This document shows positions 26,518 through 34,119 of a stretch of 64,000 bases of DNA, piece by piece (within the stretch, counting starts at the first letter, position 1; the number at the start of each line of letters is the position of its first letter). The position numbers and the translations under genes are program-made. Under the pieces are notes generated by a model. That model was not told the origin of the DNA. It saw nothing but the letters and a program-made list of their open reading frames with translations, and did not search any database. The stretch covers positions 1,488,001 to 1,552,000 of the forward strand of contig NZ_RBCJ01000001.1 in NCBI RefSeq assembly GCF_003626755.1. Reading direction: 5' to 3'. Source of the stretch: Ulvibacterium marinum (GTDB lineage: Bacteria; Bacteroidota; Bacteroidia; Flavobacteriales; Flavobacteriaceae).

Positions 26518-26771
26518 GGCTTGTACAATACCCATCATGCGAAATATCCTATTTTCCGATGGCCGCTCGATCATATTTTTATTTCTCGGGGATTCCGGAA
26601 TTTTGTTCTGGAACCAGGGAAAAAATCGATTTCGACCATATACCGATGTACATAATACTAAGTTTTGAACTGGAAGGGAAGGAGAAACATACAGTTGCCC
26701 TTCCTACTTAAGAAGAAACCACGAGGGCAAATGAAATGATTCAAAAAGGGCGGATGGCCAACTATTTTTAG
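26518..26771 (+). pseudogene. Decayed duplicate of the 3' end of the EEP-family gene
   Basis: The segment matches the last roughly 80 codons of the gene at 24773-25840: YNTHHAKYPIFRWPLDHIFI here against YNTYHAKYPIFRWPLDHIFI there. It then diverges by indels and substitutions (the SDHIP motif is shifted out of frame, a TAA interrupts the tail) yet still tracks to the end (RANEMIQKGRMANYF against RANEMVRKGKLAN). The 297 bp before it contain no coherent frame apart from short remnants. It is a non-functional relic of a tandem duplication or of recombination with a diverged copy. Confidence 0.88.
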
Positions 26772-26810
26772 ATAAGCCCTCTTGTGCCTATTTTGAAAAC
26801 CAAAAGGAGT

Positions 26811-27260
26811 TCAAATATTGGAAATATTGGAATTCTCGTTGGTTGCACCCAGGATCTCTAGAACATTTCTGATACCTTCTTGAAGCATTTTGATCGAATA
26901 AGCCTTGGTCAAAAAATGGGCCGCACCGAGTTGTAAGGTTTCCTCTCGTTCCTGAGGATGTGAAGAGGTAGTATAAATAATTACGGGGATATCCTTAAGC
27001 TTCTCCTGTTTCTTCAGTTCCCGAAGACAGGTCTTGCCGTCCATTCGGGGCATGTTGAGGTCAAGGAAGATAAAATCGGGCAGTGCGTTCGTTTCATTCT
27101 GTAGTTTTTGGAGCGCGGCCTCCCCATCAGTTGCGCTCATACAGGTATATGTCGGGTCGATTTTGCGAATCGCCTGGCAGAAGAAGTCGATATCGTCATC
27201 ATCATCGTCAACGATCATGAATATTTGGCCGGTTTTCACGTTTTTGGGGATTAATACCAC
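26811..27260 (-). CDS. Single-domain response regulator (CheY-like)
   Basis: A 149-aa receiver domain with no output domain. The acidic pocket is MIVDDDDDDIDFF, the phosphoacceptor is Asp67 in FIFLDLNMPRMDG, and VIIYTTSSHPQERE and HFLTKAYS supply the conserved Thr/Ser and Lys. The frame starts with GTG at 27260; another GTG at 27239 and an ATG at 27218 are possible starts, so the start is uncertain. It is divergent from the large CheB-CheR-histidine kinase 230 bp away and is its likely phosphotransfer partner. Nine copies of TTCAGGG lie 26 bp upstream. Confidence 0.93.
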   Translation of the reverse strand: MVLIPKNVKTGQIFMIVDDDDDDIDFFCQAIRKIDPTYTCMSATDGEAALQKLQNETNALPDFIFLDLNMPRMDGKTCLRELKKQEKLKDIPVIIYTTSSHPQEREETLQLGAAHFLTKAYSIKMLQEGIRNVLEILGATNENSNISNI

Positions 27261-27285
27261 GCAATGTAGACAAAAATTATTAGAT

Positions 27286-27348
27286 TTCAGGGTTCAGGGT
27301 TCAGGGTTCAGGGTTCAGGGTTCAGGGTTCAGGGTTCAGGGTTCAGGG
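27286..27348. repeat. Tandem heptamer repeat (TTCAGGG) x 9 upstream of the response regulator
   Basis: Nine perfect head-to-tail copies of TTCAGGG (CCCTGAA on the gene's strand) run over 63 bp, then break off at CTAACAA. The array sits between a response-regulator start (27260, minus) and a histidine-kinase start (27491, plus), in the expected promoter or leader of the former. Perfect short tandem arrays change copy number by slippage. Confidence 0.95.
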
Positions 27349-27490
27349 CTAACAATCTGTTTTACAGCTTTTTGAATAGATGCCGACTTCGTGGGTTTGC
27401 AATCAATAATAAAATGGAAAGTGTTCTTTTAAATTGAGATTGTTCAGTACCTTCCTATGAATTTACTAAAAGGAATTCCAATAAAATGGC

Positions 27491-30400
27491 ATGGCGGCAG
27501 AAAAAACATCTCAAAAATTTCCATTGGTCGGCATCGGGGCATCGGCAGGGGGCATAGAATCCTTTAAAAAATTCCTGTCCGCCGTTCCCGATAATTCGGG
27601 GATGGCCTATATTCTCGTACAGCACCTTTCACCGTCGCACGATAGCATTCTGCCCGATATCCTGGCCAAGATAACGAACATTCCCGTACAGGAAATTACA
27701 GATGAATGCCACATTGCCCCGGACCATATCTATGTCATCCCCGAAAATAAAACGCTACTGGTTACGGACCACGAACTAAAACTGTTGCCGCGCGAAAAGG
27801 GTGCGCTCAATATGCCCATCGACATTTTTTTTACCTCGCTGGCCAAGGTGCACCAAAGCTTGGCGATAGGCGTGGTACTCTCCGGTACCGCCCATGACGG
27901 TACGGTGGGCCTAAGGGACATCAAGGAATACGGGGGCATTACCTTTGCCGAGGATCCCGATACCGCGGCATGGGACGGGATGCCGAAAAGTGCCATAGCG
28001 GCGGGGGTGGTCGATTTTGTGCTGCCAGCAGAAGAAATCCCGTCGAAATTGATCAACGTTCACGCCGCCTACGAAACCACGCGCACCTCTGCCGATAGAA
28101 TACAAACAAAAAAAACGGATATCAACGAGGATGGGCTTAAAAAGATTCTCTCAGCGGTTCAACGGTTCAGCGGAGTAGATTTTAGCTATTACAAACGACC
28201 CACCATCATACGCCGTATAGACCGTAGAATAGCGATCAACCAAATGGCGGATCATCTAGGTTATCTAGAATTTCTTGGGGAGAGCAAGGCCGAACAGGAA
28301 GCCCTTTTCCAAGACCTGCTCATAAAGGTAACGGCCTTTTTCCGCGATCCGGAAATTTTTGCGGAATTGGCCGAAAAGGTCCTTCCGCAGCTTTTGGCGG
28401 ACCAGGTGCCTGACAAGCCCATACGCATCTGGGTAACGGCCTGTGCCACGGGGGAGGAAGTCTACTCGATTGCCATTGCCCTGTTCGAACTGTTGGGCGG
28501 GCTTACCGCGGGCCATAACATGCACCGCACCAAGATCCAGATATTCGCATCGGACATGTCGGAGGTGGCCATCAACAAAGCCCGGGCCGGCATCTACTCG
28601 GCTACCGAAATGGAACCGCTCTCCAAAAGACAACGGGAGCAGTATTTTACCAAGACCGACGGCAGTTACAAGGTCGTAAAGCCCATCAGGGACAGCATCG
28701 TGTTCGCCGTCCATAATTTTCTCAAGGACCCGCCCTTCGGCAAGGTAGACCTGGTAAGCTGCCGCAACGTGCTGATCTATATGGAACCCGTTCTGCAAAA
28801 GAAATTATTTGCCACTTTACACTATGCCCTCAACGAAAACGGATTTTTGCTACTCGGCAAATCGGAGACTACAGGAACATCGTCGGACCTGTTCGTACCC
28901 TTTTCCAAACAGGCGAAAATCTTTACGCGAAAGCCCGGTTCCGGCCGTTTTTTCCAAGTTCCCGACCGGCAGGGTAAAAATACTGCGGCTCCCGCTTTTA
29001 AAAAAATGCCTATGAAAAGGAGTTCTAAAACCGATTTTAGAAAGAATGCGGAATCCGTCCTGATTTCCAGATACACCCCCGCAAGCGTGATCGTTGACGA
29101 ACATATGGAAATCGTACATATCAGCGGCGAAGTTGCCCCTTTTTTGGAACCGTCGTCGGGCAAGCCCACGCACGAACTGATGAAAATGGCCCGGAAAGAA
29201 CTGGCCTTTGAGCTGCGCAATGCCATAGACAAAGCCAAAACGACACAAGAATCCATTATCAAGGAAGGTATTCCCGTAAAGAACAACGGAGAGCGGTTTT
29301 CGGCCAATATCGAGATCGTACCGCTGACCGAGACCGTGGATCCGCACTATCTTATACTTTTTCAAAAAGAATCGCCCAACACTTCTTTTTGGGGACGGGC
29401 CTGGAAAAAACTGAAACCCAGCTTTACGGCCTCGGAAAAAAACCACGTACAGCAGCGCAATACCGCCCTGGAGCGGGAACTGGAACAGGCCCGTGAAGAC
29501 ATGCGCCGTATCAGCGAGGATCAAGAAGCGTTTAACGAGGAACTGCAAAGTACCAATGAAGAGATGCAGAGCAGCAACGAAGAGATGCAAAGCCTTAACG
29601 AAGAACTGGAAACCTCTAAGGAAGAACTGCAATCGACCAACGAGGAGCTGATCATCGTCAACCGCGAACTTTTGGAGAAGCAAGGAGAACTGAACCATAC
29701 TTTGAACTATCTTGAGGCTATCTTCGCCAATCTGCGCGAGCCTCTTTTGGTGCTGGAAAAAGGGTACAACGTACAGATCGCCAACGCTACGTTCTATAAA
29801 AAGTTTGAGGTTAAAAAAACGCAGATAGAGGGCAAACCCTTCTTCGCGATACAGCACAAGCTGTGGAACAACGCCGCATTACGGACCCTGTTGGAAAAAG
29901 TACTTCCCGAAAAAGGACTTGTGGTCGATGAGGAAATCGGTATCGATTTCCCCACTGGCGAGAAAAAGTCCTTTATGTTCAACGCAAGGGAGATCGAACG
30001 TGAAAAGGATTCCGAAAAACTGATCCTGTTATCGATGGAGGATATTACCGAAAGAAAGATGACCCAAGCGTATAAGGAAACTATATCCGAACTCCAAAAG
30101 ACCAACGAGCAATTGGACCGATACGTACACGTGGCCAGCCATGACCTGCAAGAGCCGCTGCGAAAGATCATGATTTTTTCGAACCTATTGCTGGAAGGGT
30201 CAGCTAACGAACCGGATGAAAACCGGGACACCCTTAAAAAGATCGCGTCTTCGGCGGAACGTATGTCGGGGCTGATCAAAGGACTACTTGAGTATTCCCG
30301 TGTTGCACATCAAGGTGATCTTTTCGAGGCGACCGATCTCAACCTAATCACCAAGGATATACTTTCCGACTTTGATCTGTTGATCAGAGAAAAACAGGCG

Positions 30401-30823
30401 CAGCTTGATATCGGACAGCTACCGGAAATACAGGCCATACCCCTTCAGATGAACCAGTTGCTCGCAAACCTTATCGGCAATGCGCTCAAATTTTCTACCA
30501 AGGGCGTTGCGCCGCTGATTAAGGTAGCTTCGCACGTCTTTCCAAAAAAGGAGGTTGAGAAACATCCTTCGCTCTCTCCCAAACTGAACTACTGTGAGAT
30601 CATCGTAAGCGATAACGGCATCGGTTTTAGCCCCAAATACCAAGAGCAGATATTCCTCATCTTTCAGCGCCTGCGCGAATCAAAGGAGCATAAGGGCAGC
30701 GGTATAGGCCTGTCGCTCGTCAAAAAAATAGTCGAGAACCACCATGGGGCCATCTATACCGTTTCGGAAGAGGGCATGGGTGCTGCATTTCATGTGATAC
30801 TGCCCGTTGAACAACCGAAATAG
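27491..30823 (+). CDS. CheB-CheR-PAS-histidine kinase fusion
   Basis: A large 1110-aa cytosolic signalling protein. Domains in order: CheB methylesterase (about 10-195; Ser18 in GIGASAGGIES, His in VQHLSPSHDS, Asp in SGTAHDGTVGL); CheR methyltransferase (N-terminal part about 215-265, SAM domain about 280-475 with VTACATGEEVYSIAIAL and VSCRNVLIYME); a PAS-like region about 510-610; a coiled coil about 640-745 with the repeated SNEEMQSLNEELETSKEEL pattern; a second PAS about 755-860; HisKA with the phospho-His near 882 in HVASHDLQEPLRKI; HATPase_c about 980-1105 (LIGNALKF, DNGIGF, GSGIGLSLVKKI). It lacks membrane segments. No chemotaxis genes are nearby, so it more probably senses a stress or redox cue. 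Confidence 0.95.
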   Translation: MAAEKTSQKFPLVGIGASAGGIESFKKFLSAVPDNSGMAYILVQHLSPSHDSILPDILAKITNIPVQEITDECHIAPDHIYVIPENKTLLVTDHELKLLPREKGALNMPIDIFFTSLAKVHQSLAIGVVLSGTAHDGTVGLRDIKEYGGITFAEDPDTAAWDGMPKSAIAAGVVDFVLPAEEIPSKLINVHAAYETTRTSADRIQTKKTDINEDGLKKILSAVQRFSGVDFSYYKRPTIIRRIDRRIAINQMADHLGYLEFLGESKAEQEALFQDLLIKVTAFFRDPEIFAELAEKVLPQLLADQVPDKPIRIWVTACATGEEVYSIAIALFELLGGLTAGHNMHRTKIQIFASDMSEVAINKARAGIYSATEMEPLSKRQREQYFTKTDGSYKVVKPIRDSIVFAVHNFLKDPPFGKVDLVSCRNVLIYMEPVLQKKLFATLHYALNENGFLLLGKSETTGTSSDLFVPFSKQAKIFTRKPGSGRFFQVPDRQGKNTAAPAFKKMPMKRSSKTDFRKNAESVLISRYTPASVIVDEHMEIVHISGEVAPFLEPSSGKPTHELMKMARKELAFELRNAIDKAKTTQESIIKEGIPVKNNGERFSANIEIVPLTETVDPHYLILFQKESPNTSFWGRAWKKLKPSFTASEKNHVQQRNTALERELEQAREDMRRISEDQEAFNEELQSTNEEMQSSNEEMQSLNEELETSKEELQSTNEELIIVNRELLEKQGELNHTLNYLEAIFANLREPLLVLEKGYNVQIANATFYKKFEVKKTQIEGKPFFAIQHKLWNNAALRTLLEKVLPEKGLVVDEEIGIDFPTGEKKSFMFNAREIEREKDSEKLILLSMEDITERKMTQAYKETISELQKTNEQLDRYVHVASHDLQEPLRKIMIFSNLLLEGSANEPDENRDTLKKIASSAERMSGLIKGLLEYSRVAHQGDLFEATDLNLITKDILSDFDLLIREKQAQLDIGQLPEIQAIPLQMNQLLANLIGNALKFSTKGVAPLIKVASHVFPKKEVEKHPSLSPKLNYCEIIVSDNGIGFSPKYQEQIFLIFQRLRESKEHKGSGIGLSLVKKIVENHHGAIYTVSEEGMGAAFHVILPVEQPK

Positions 30824-31078
30824 AGAGAAGATACCGTAGCATTCCCTACGACATCGGAAATCAATTCGCCATTTTAATTTTCAGTTTTTCTTCGTATAAA
30901 ATAATCTTGGCACCGTTCAGCTACATACCACTTTCATAAGTAAGACGGAAAAATTAAACCTTAGACAGCGCACCCGCGCTATTTTCCCTTTAGAGTCAAA
31001 AAAAAAACGAGCGCCGAACAGCTTACGTTTTTTACATAGGCTAATCTTGCATGGTAATAATAAATAAAAAATATAATC

Positions 31079-31978
31079 ATGAGAAAGAAGAATAAGCCTT
31101 TTGCATTTTTTAGTATAGTATTGGCCTTTTCTATGGTGGGCTGTGACGACGATTCAACAGATGAAATCGACGATATCATAAATACCGAAACCAGCGATTT
31201 GGTAAATACCTACGCTGACAACTATTTGGCGGTACAGCTATATCCGTCTATAACAGCCAGAATAGAGGATTTTAGCGATGCTGACGCTTATGAATTTCAG
31301 GAGGATTTCGTAGAAGAATTAATAGATCGTGGCGAAACAGTAGTTGGTTACAAACTCGGATTTACAGGCGATGCCCCCAGACCATTCGGCGCGCCCGAAC
31401 CGGTTTACGGCCGCTTGTTGGCATCTCAGGAAAGCCAGAGCGGAGTAACACTTGATATAAGCGAAACCTGGGCAGCTGGCAATGCCGGGGTAGAATTGGC
31501 CATTTACATCGCAAAGGATGCGAGCTATGATGTTTCGGATTTTCCTCTACCTGAGAGTGAACTGGGATCCCTTATAGGTGCCATTGCGCCTTTGTCCGAA
31601 TTCCCTGAAATCGCATTTGAAGAGGGTCCCATGGGAATCAATTACAAGGATCTTATTGCTGCCAATGCCGGAGCAAGGGCATTTGTTGTAGGCGAGCGGG
31701 TCAACTTGAGCGATTTAACGGTGGCACTTGACTCGATTAATATACAGGTTTTTAAAAATGAGGAAATGATCTCGACCGGCATTAGTGGCGATGCACTTGG
31801 CAGTCAATTCGAGGCCTTGGAGTTTTTACTTCGTAAACTGGCCGAACAAGACCTTGGTGTCAAGACCGGACAAATTATCGCTACCGGAAGTTTAGGAAGT
31901 GACCTGCCACTTGAGCCGGGGGCGTATCGCATTAACTACGAAAACCTTGGCGAAGTAACCTATACACTCGTTGAATAA
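31079..31978 (+). CDS. Lipoprotein with 2-keto-4-pentenoate hydratase (MhpD/FAH-like) fold
   Basis: A 299-aa protein with a lipoprotein signal (lipobox SMVGC, then DDDSTDEIDD, an acidic start suggesting surface export). From residue about 45 it reads as a hydratase of the MhpD/fumarylacetoacetase-like family: VVGYKLGFTGD near 95, WAAGNAGVELAIYIAKD, YKDLIAANAGARAFVVGER near 195 and KLAEQDLGVKTGQIIATGSL near 255. Cytoplasmic MhpD enzymes act in aromatic meta-cleavage; an exported lipoprotein form is odd. The metal-binding Glu set looks only partly kept, so a binding role is possible. A promoter-like TAATCTTG lies about 40 bp upstream and a terminator follows. Confidence 0.75.
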   Translation: MRKKNKPFAFFSIVLAFSMVGCDDDSTDEIDDIINTETSDLVNTYADNYLAVQLYPSITARIEDFSDADAYEFQEDFVEELIDRGETVVGYKLGFTGDAPRPFGAPEPVYGRLLASQESQSGVTLDISETWAAGNAGVELAIYIAKDASYDVSDFPLPESELGSLIGAIAPLSEFPEIAFEEGPMGINYKDLIAANAGARAFVVGERVNLSDLTVALDSINIQVFKNEEMISTGISGDALGSQFEALEFLLRKLAEQDLGVKTGQIIATGSLGSDLPLEPGAYRINYENLGEVTYTLVE

Positions 31979-32058
31979 GTAATGAATGGTCTGTATACCA
32001 AGTTATGGGATTATCGGTCCATTTGGCGGGTAATGGCACCTTACTTGAATGTATTAGG

Positions 32059-32092
32059 GGATGTACGGTCATTCGACCATACGTCCTTTTTT
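32059..32092 (+). terminator. Rho-independent terminator after hydratase-like lipoprotein
   Basis: GGATGTACGGTC pairs with GACCATACGTCC (two G-T type pairs) around ATTC and is followed by six Ts. Confidence 0.85.
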
Positions 32093-32260
32093 ATGAAATT
32101 TAACGTACGGTAATCAGCGTATGGAAAAACTCAAAACATGAAAGTCTGTTACTGTGGTAGAGATTTTTCTTTCTTATAGACATATTTCAAGGCTGTCAAT
32201 AAGCAAGGGGGCATAATTGGATAAAATAGAATTTTGCTCTTACCATAGTCAGAAAACGAA

Positions 32261-32299
32261 AAGGGAACGAAGATGCTTTTACACATTGTACGTTCCCTT
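32261..32299. repeat. 9-bp perfect inverted repeat in a 556-bp gene-free stretch
   Basis: AAGGGAACG and CGTTCCCTT are 21 bases apart. It lies in the 31979-32534 spacer between a plus-strand lipoprotein and the minus-strand DUF808 gene. Apart from this and the terminator at 32059-32092 I see no gene there. It could be a second terminator for DUF808 or an operator; the long loop makes this uncertain. Confidence 0.4.
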
Positions 32300-32534
32300 G
32301 ACTATCATATATCAACGGTGGCATTATCCACCGAATCGAAAGGTATATTCTCAGCCCTTATAATAATATAAGCACCCTTAACCTTATTTATGTAAAAAAC
32401 TATAAATAGTTGAGAATTCGAAAGGATTTGAACTTTCTTCCATAAAATGGGATATAGTTAGCTAGTTTCGAATTTATAATTCAAGTTTAGATTATGTCAT
32501 GTCCTTTTGAACCTGAAATCAAAGTACACTTTCC

Positions 32535-33404
32535 CTAAACTTTTTTATAAATCTTTTTAAAAATCTGGACTGTGCCCACAGCCAAAAAAGCAACTAAAAG
32601 TCCGACTATGAATTCCTGTAACAATGACGGTAAACTAGACAGAAAATGGTGCAGAAAGTCGATATTGTGAACGAAAATTCCACCAGCGACAAGAATCAGG
32701 GCAATGGTTCCGATAAACCCCAAACTTCTTATAACAAATGGTAACGCCTTTACCAAGAACCTTCCTATGCTATCTGATATACTATTTTTCCTATCGTTCA
32801 GAGCAATCAGTTTTGCACCGAACTCGTCCATTCTGACAATTAGTGCAACGATTCCGTAAACACCTACGGTTGCAACAAGCGCAATTATTGAAACCACTAC
32901 GATTTGGTTCGTTAGCGGTTCTTTCAAAACCGTGCCCAATGCGATGATTACAATTTCAACCGATAGGATAAAATCCGTTACTATGGCCGATTTTATTCGT
33001 TCTTTCTCAAAGGCCAAAATTTCGGCTTCGCTCAACTCTTGTGCTTGCAAATGTTTCGGTTTGTGATTATGGGGAAAGAAATATTCGAAAATCTTTTCGC
33101 CACCTTCATAAGCAAGGTAAATACCTCCAAGCAACAGAATTATTGTTATGACCATTGGCAGAAAGGCACTCAAAAGAAAAGCGATAGGAAGAATTATCAA
33201 CTTGTTCAGTAACGAGCCTTTGCTTATAGCCCATAAAACTGGTATTTCTCGAGAGGATACAAAACCCGATGCTTTTTCGGCATTGACCGCCAGATCATCG
33301 CCCAGAATACCTGCGGTCTTTTTTGCCGCCACTTTGCTCATTACGGCCACATCATCCATCAAAGCAGCTATATCGTCTAAAACTGCGAAAAATCCTGATG
33401 CCAT
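32535..33404 (-). CDS. DUF808 (YedI-like) inner-membrane protein
   Basis: A 289-aa polytopic membrane protein. The start MASGFFAVLDDIAALMDDVA and AAKKTAGILGDDLAVNAEKA are hallmark sequences of DUF808. Several membrane spans follow (LIILPIAFLLSAFLPMVITI; TDFILSVEIVIIALGTVL; QIVVVSIIALVATVGVYGIV; GFIGTIALILVAGGIFV) and a short basic C-terminus. The family is widespread in proteobacterial and Bacteroidetes genomes; its function is not established. It stands alone between the sensor/lipoprotein group and the conjugation genes. Confidence 0.93.
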   Translation of the reverse strand: MASGFFAVLDDIAALMDDVAVMSKVAAKKTAGILGDDLAVNAEKASGFVSSREIPVLWAISKGSLLNKLIILPIAFLLSAFLPMVITIILLLGGIYLAYEGGEKIFEYFFPHNHKPKHLQAQELSEAEILAFEKERIKSAIVTDFILSVEIVIIALGTVLKEPLTNQIVVVSIIALVATVGVYGIVALIVRMDEFGAKLIALNDRKNSISDSIGRFLVKALPFVIRSLGFIGTIALILVAGGIFVHNIDFLHHFLSSLPSLLQEFIVGLLVAFLAVGTVQIFKKIYKKV

Positions 33405-33612
33405 TTACTTTTTTTGTAAAAATAGATAAGGCAATTGGCTTTTATGCATTCGATACTATCAAAGATCAACACAAAACGTTTTTAATCAATTCAATTAAAA
33501 AGGGGGTGTTAGATCTTGCACAAAGACCCCTTGTCTCATATCATAGTTGCTTTCCAACCGCTTTTTTTTGATTTTTCTATATTTATAATTTAGAAAACCT
33601 AATCAAACATCA

Positions 33613-34098
33613 ATGAAACGATTACTATTTCTACTGTTGGCAATTCCGGTGTTATTAATATCCTGCAACAAAGATGATGACGAAGTTTCGGTAGAAGACC
33701 GAAATCGGGCATTATTAGGGCAATGGGAATACGAAGCGATCATGACAGACAGGGCGGTAGATTTGAACGGGGACAATACCTCCAATATCGATTTGTTCAA
33801 TACCCAAGAACTGCCCCAATGTGTTAAGGACAATATTACCACCTATACTGAAGATGGCCCTTCCGACAAACCAGAATATAACGTTACCGAAAATAATCTC
33901 GCCTGTGATGACAATAATCCATTTTCTTTTGTTGAAGAGGATTTTTGGACACTCACAAACAATAATGCTACTATCAGTTTTGAAGGCAGGGAGCCTTTCA
34001 GAATAATCGAGTTGACCAAAAATCGGTTAAAGGTCGAATCGGACGACACTTTCGATGGTCAAGATTATATTATGACCATTACTTATAGAAAGAAATAG
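33613..34098 (+). CDS. Lipocalin-like lipoprotein of unknown function
   Basis: A 161-aa lipoprotein: MKRLLFLLLAIPVLLISC gives the lipobox LLISC, followed by NKDDDEVS, the acidic stretch of surface lipoproteins. LLGQWEYEAIMTD near 35 and the C-terminal FRIIELTKNRLKVESDDTFD plus YIMTITYRKK resemble the lipocalin-like domains of Bacteroidetes, which begin with a G-x-W motif and end with a recurring 'L-x-L' strand. Two Cys (residues about 66 and 97) could form a disulfide. It is convergent with the giant TraQ-like gene, 21 bp between stops. Confidence 0.7.
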   Translation: MKRLLFLLLAIPVLLISCNKDDDEVSVEDRNRALLGQWEYEAIMTDRAVDLNGDNTSNIDLFNTQELPQCVKDNITTYTEDGPSDKPEYNVTENNLACDDNNPFSFVEEDFWTLTNNNATISFEGREPFRIIELTKNRLKVESDDTFDGQDYIMTITYRKK

Positions 34099-34119
34099 AA
34101 TATCATTTATAAAATGTTT

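Noticed and set aside
26395-26655. 86-codon frame containing an EEP-like end
   Set aside because: It opens with a non-ATG codon and joins unrelated sequence to a decayed copy of the EEP gene tail, so it is reported as a pseudogene fragment instead.
27034-27375. Frame reading through the heptamer array with RVQGSGF-type repeats
   Set aside because: It runs antisense to the response-regulator gene; the peptide repeats are only the translation of TTCAGGG units.
28850-29857. 335-codon minus-strand frame within the CheB-CheR-kinase gene
   Set aside because: It is a shadow of a highly biased coding sequence; the plus strand shows unbroken, recognisable domains over the same interval.
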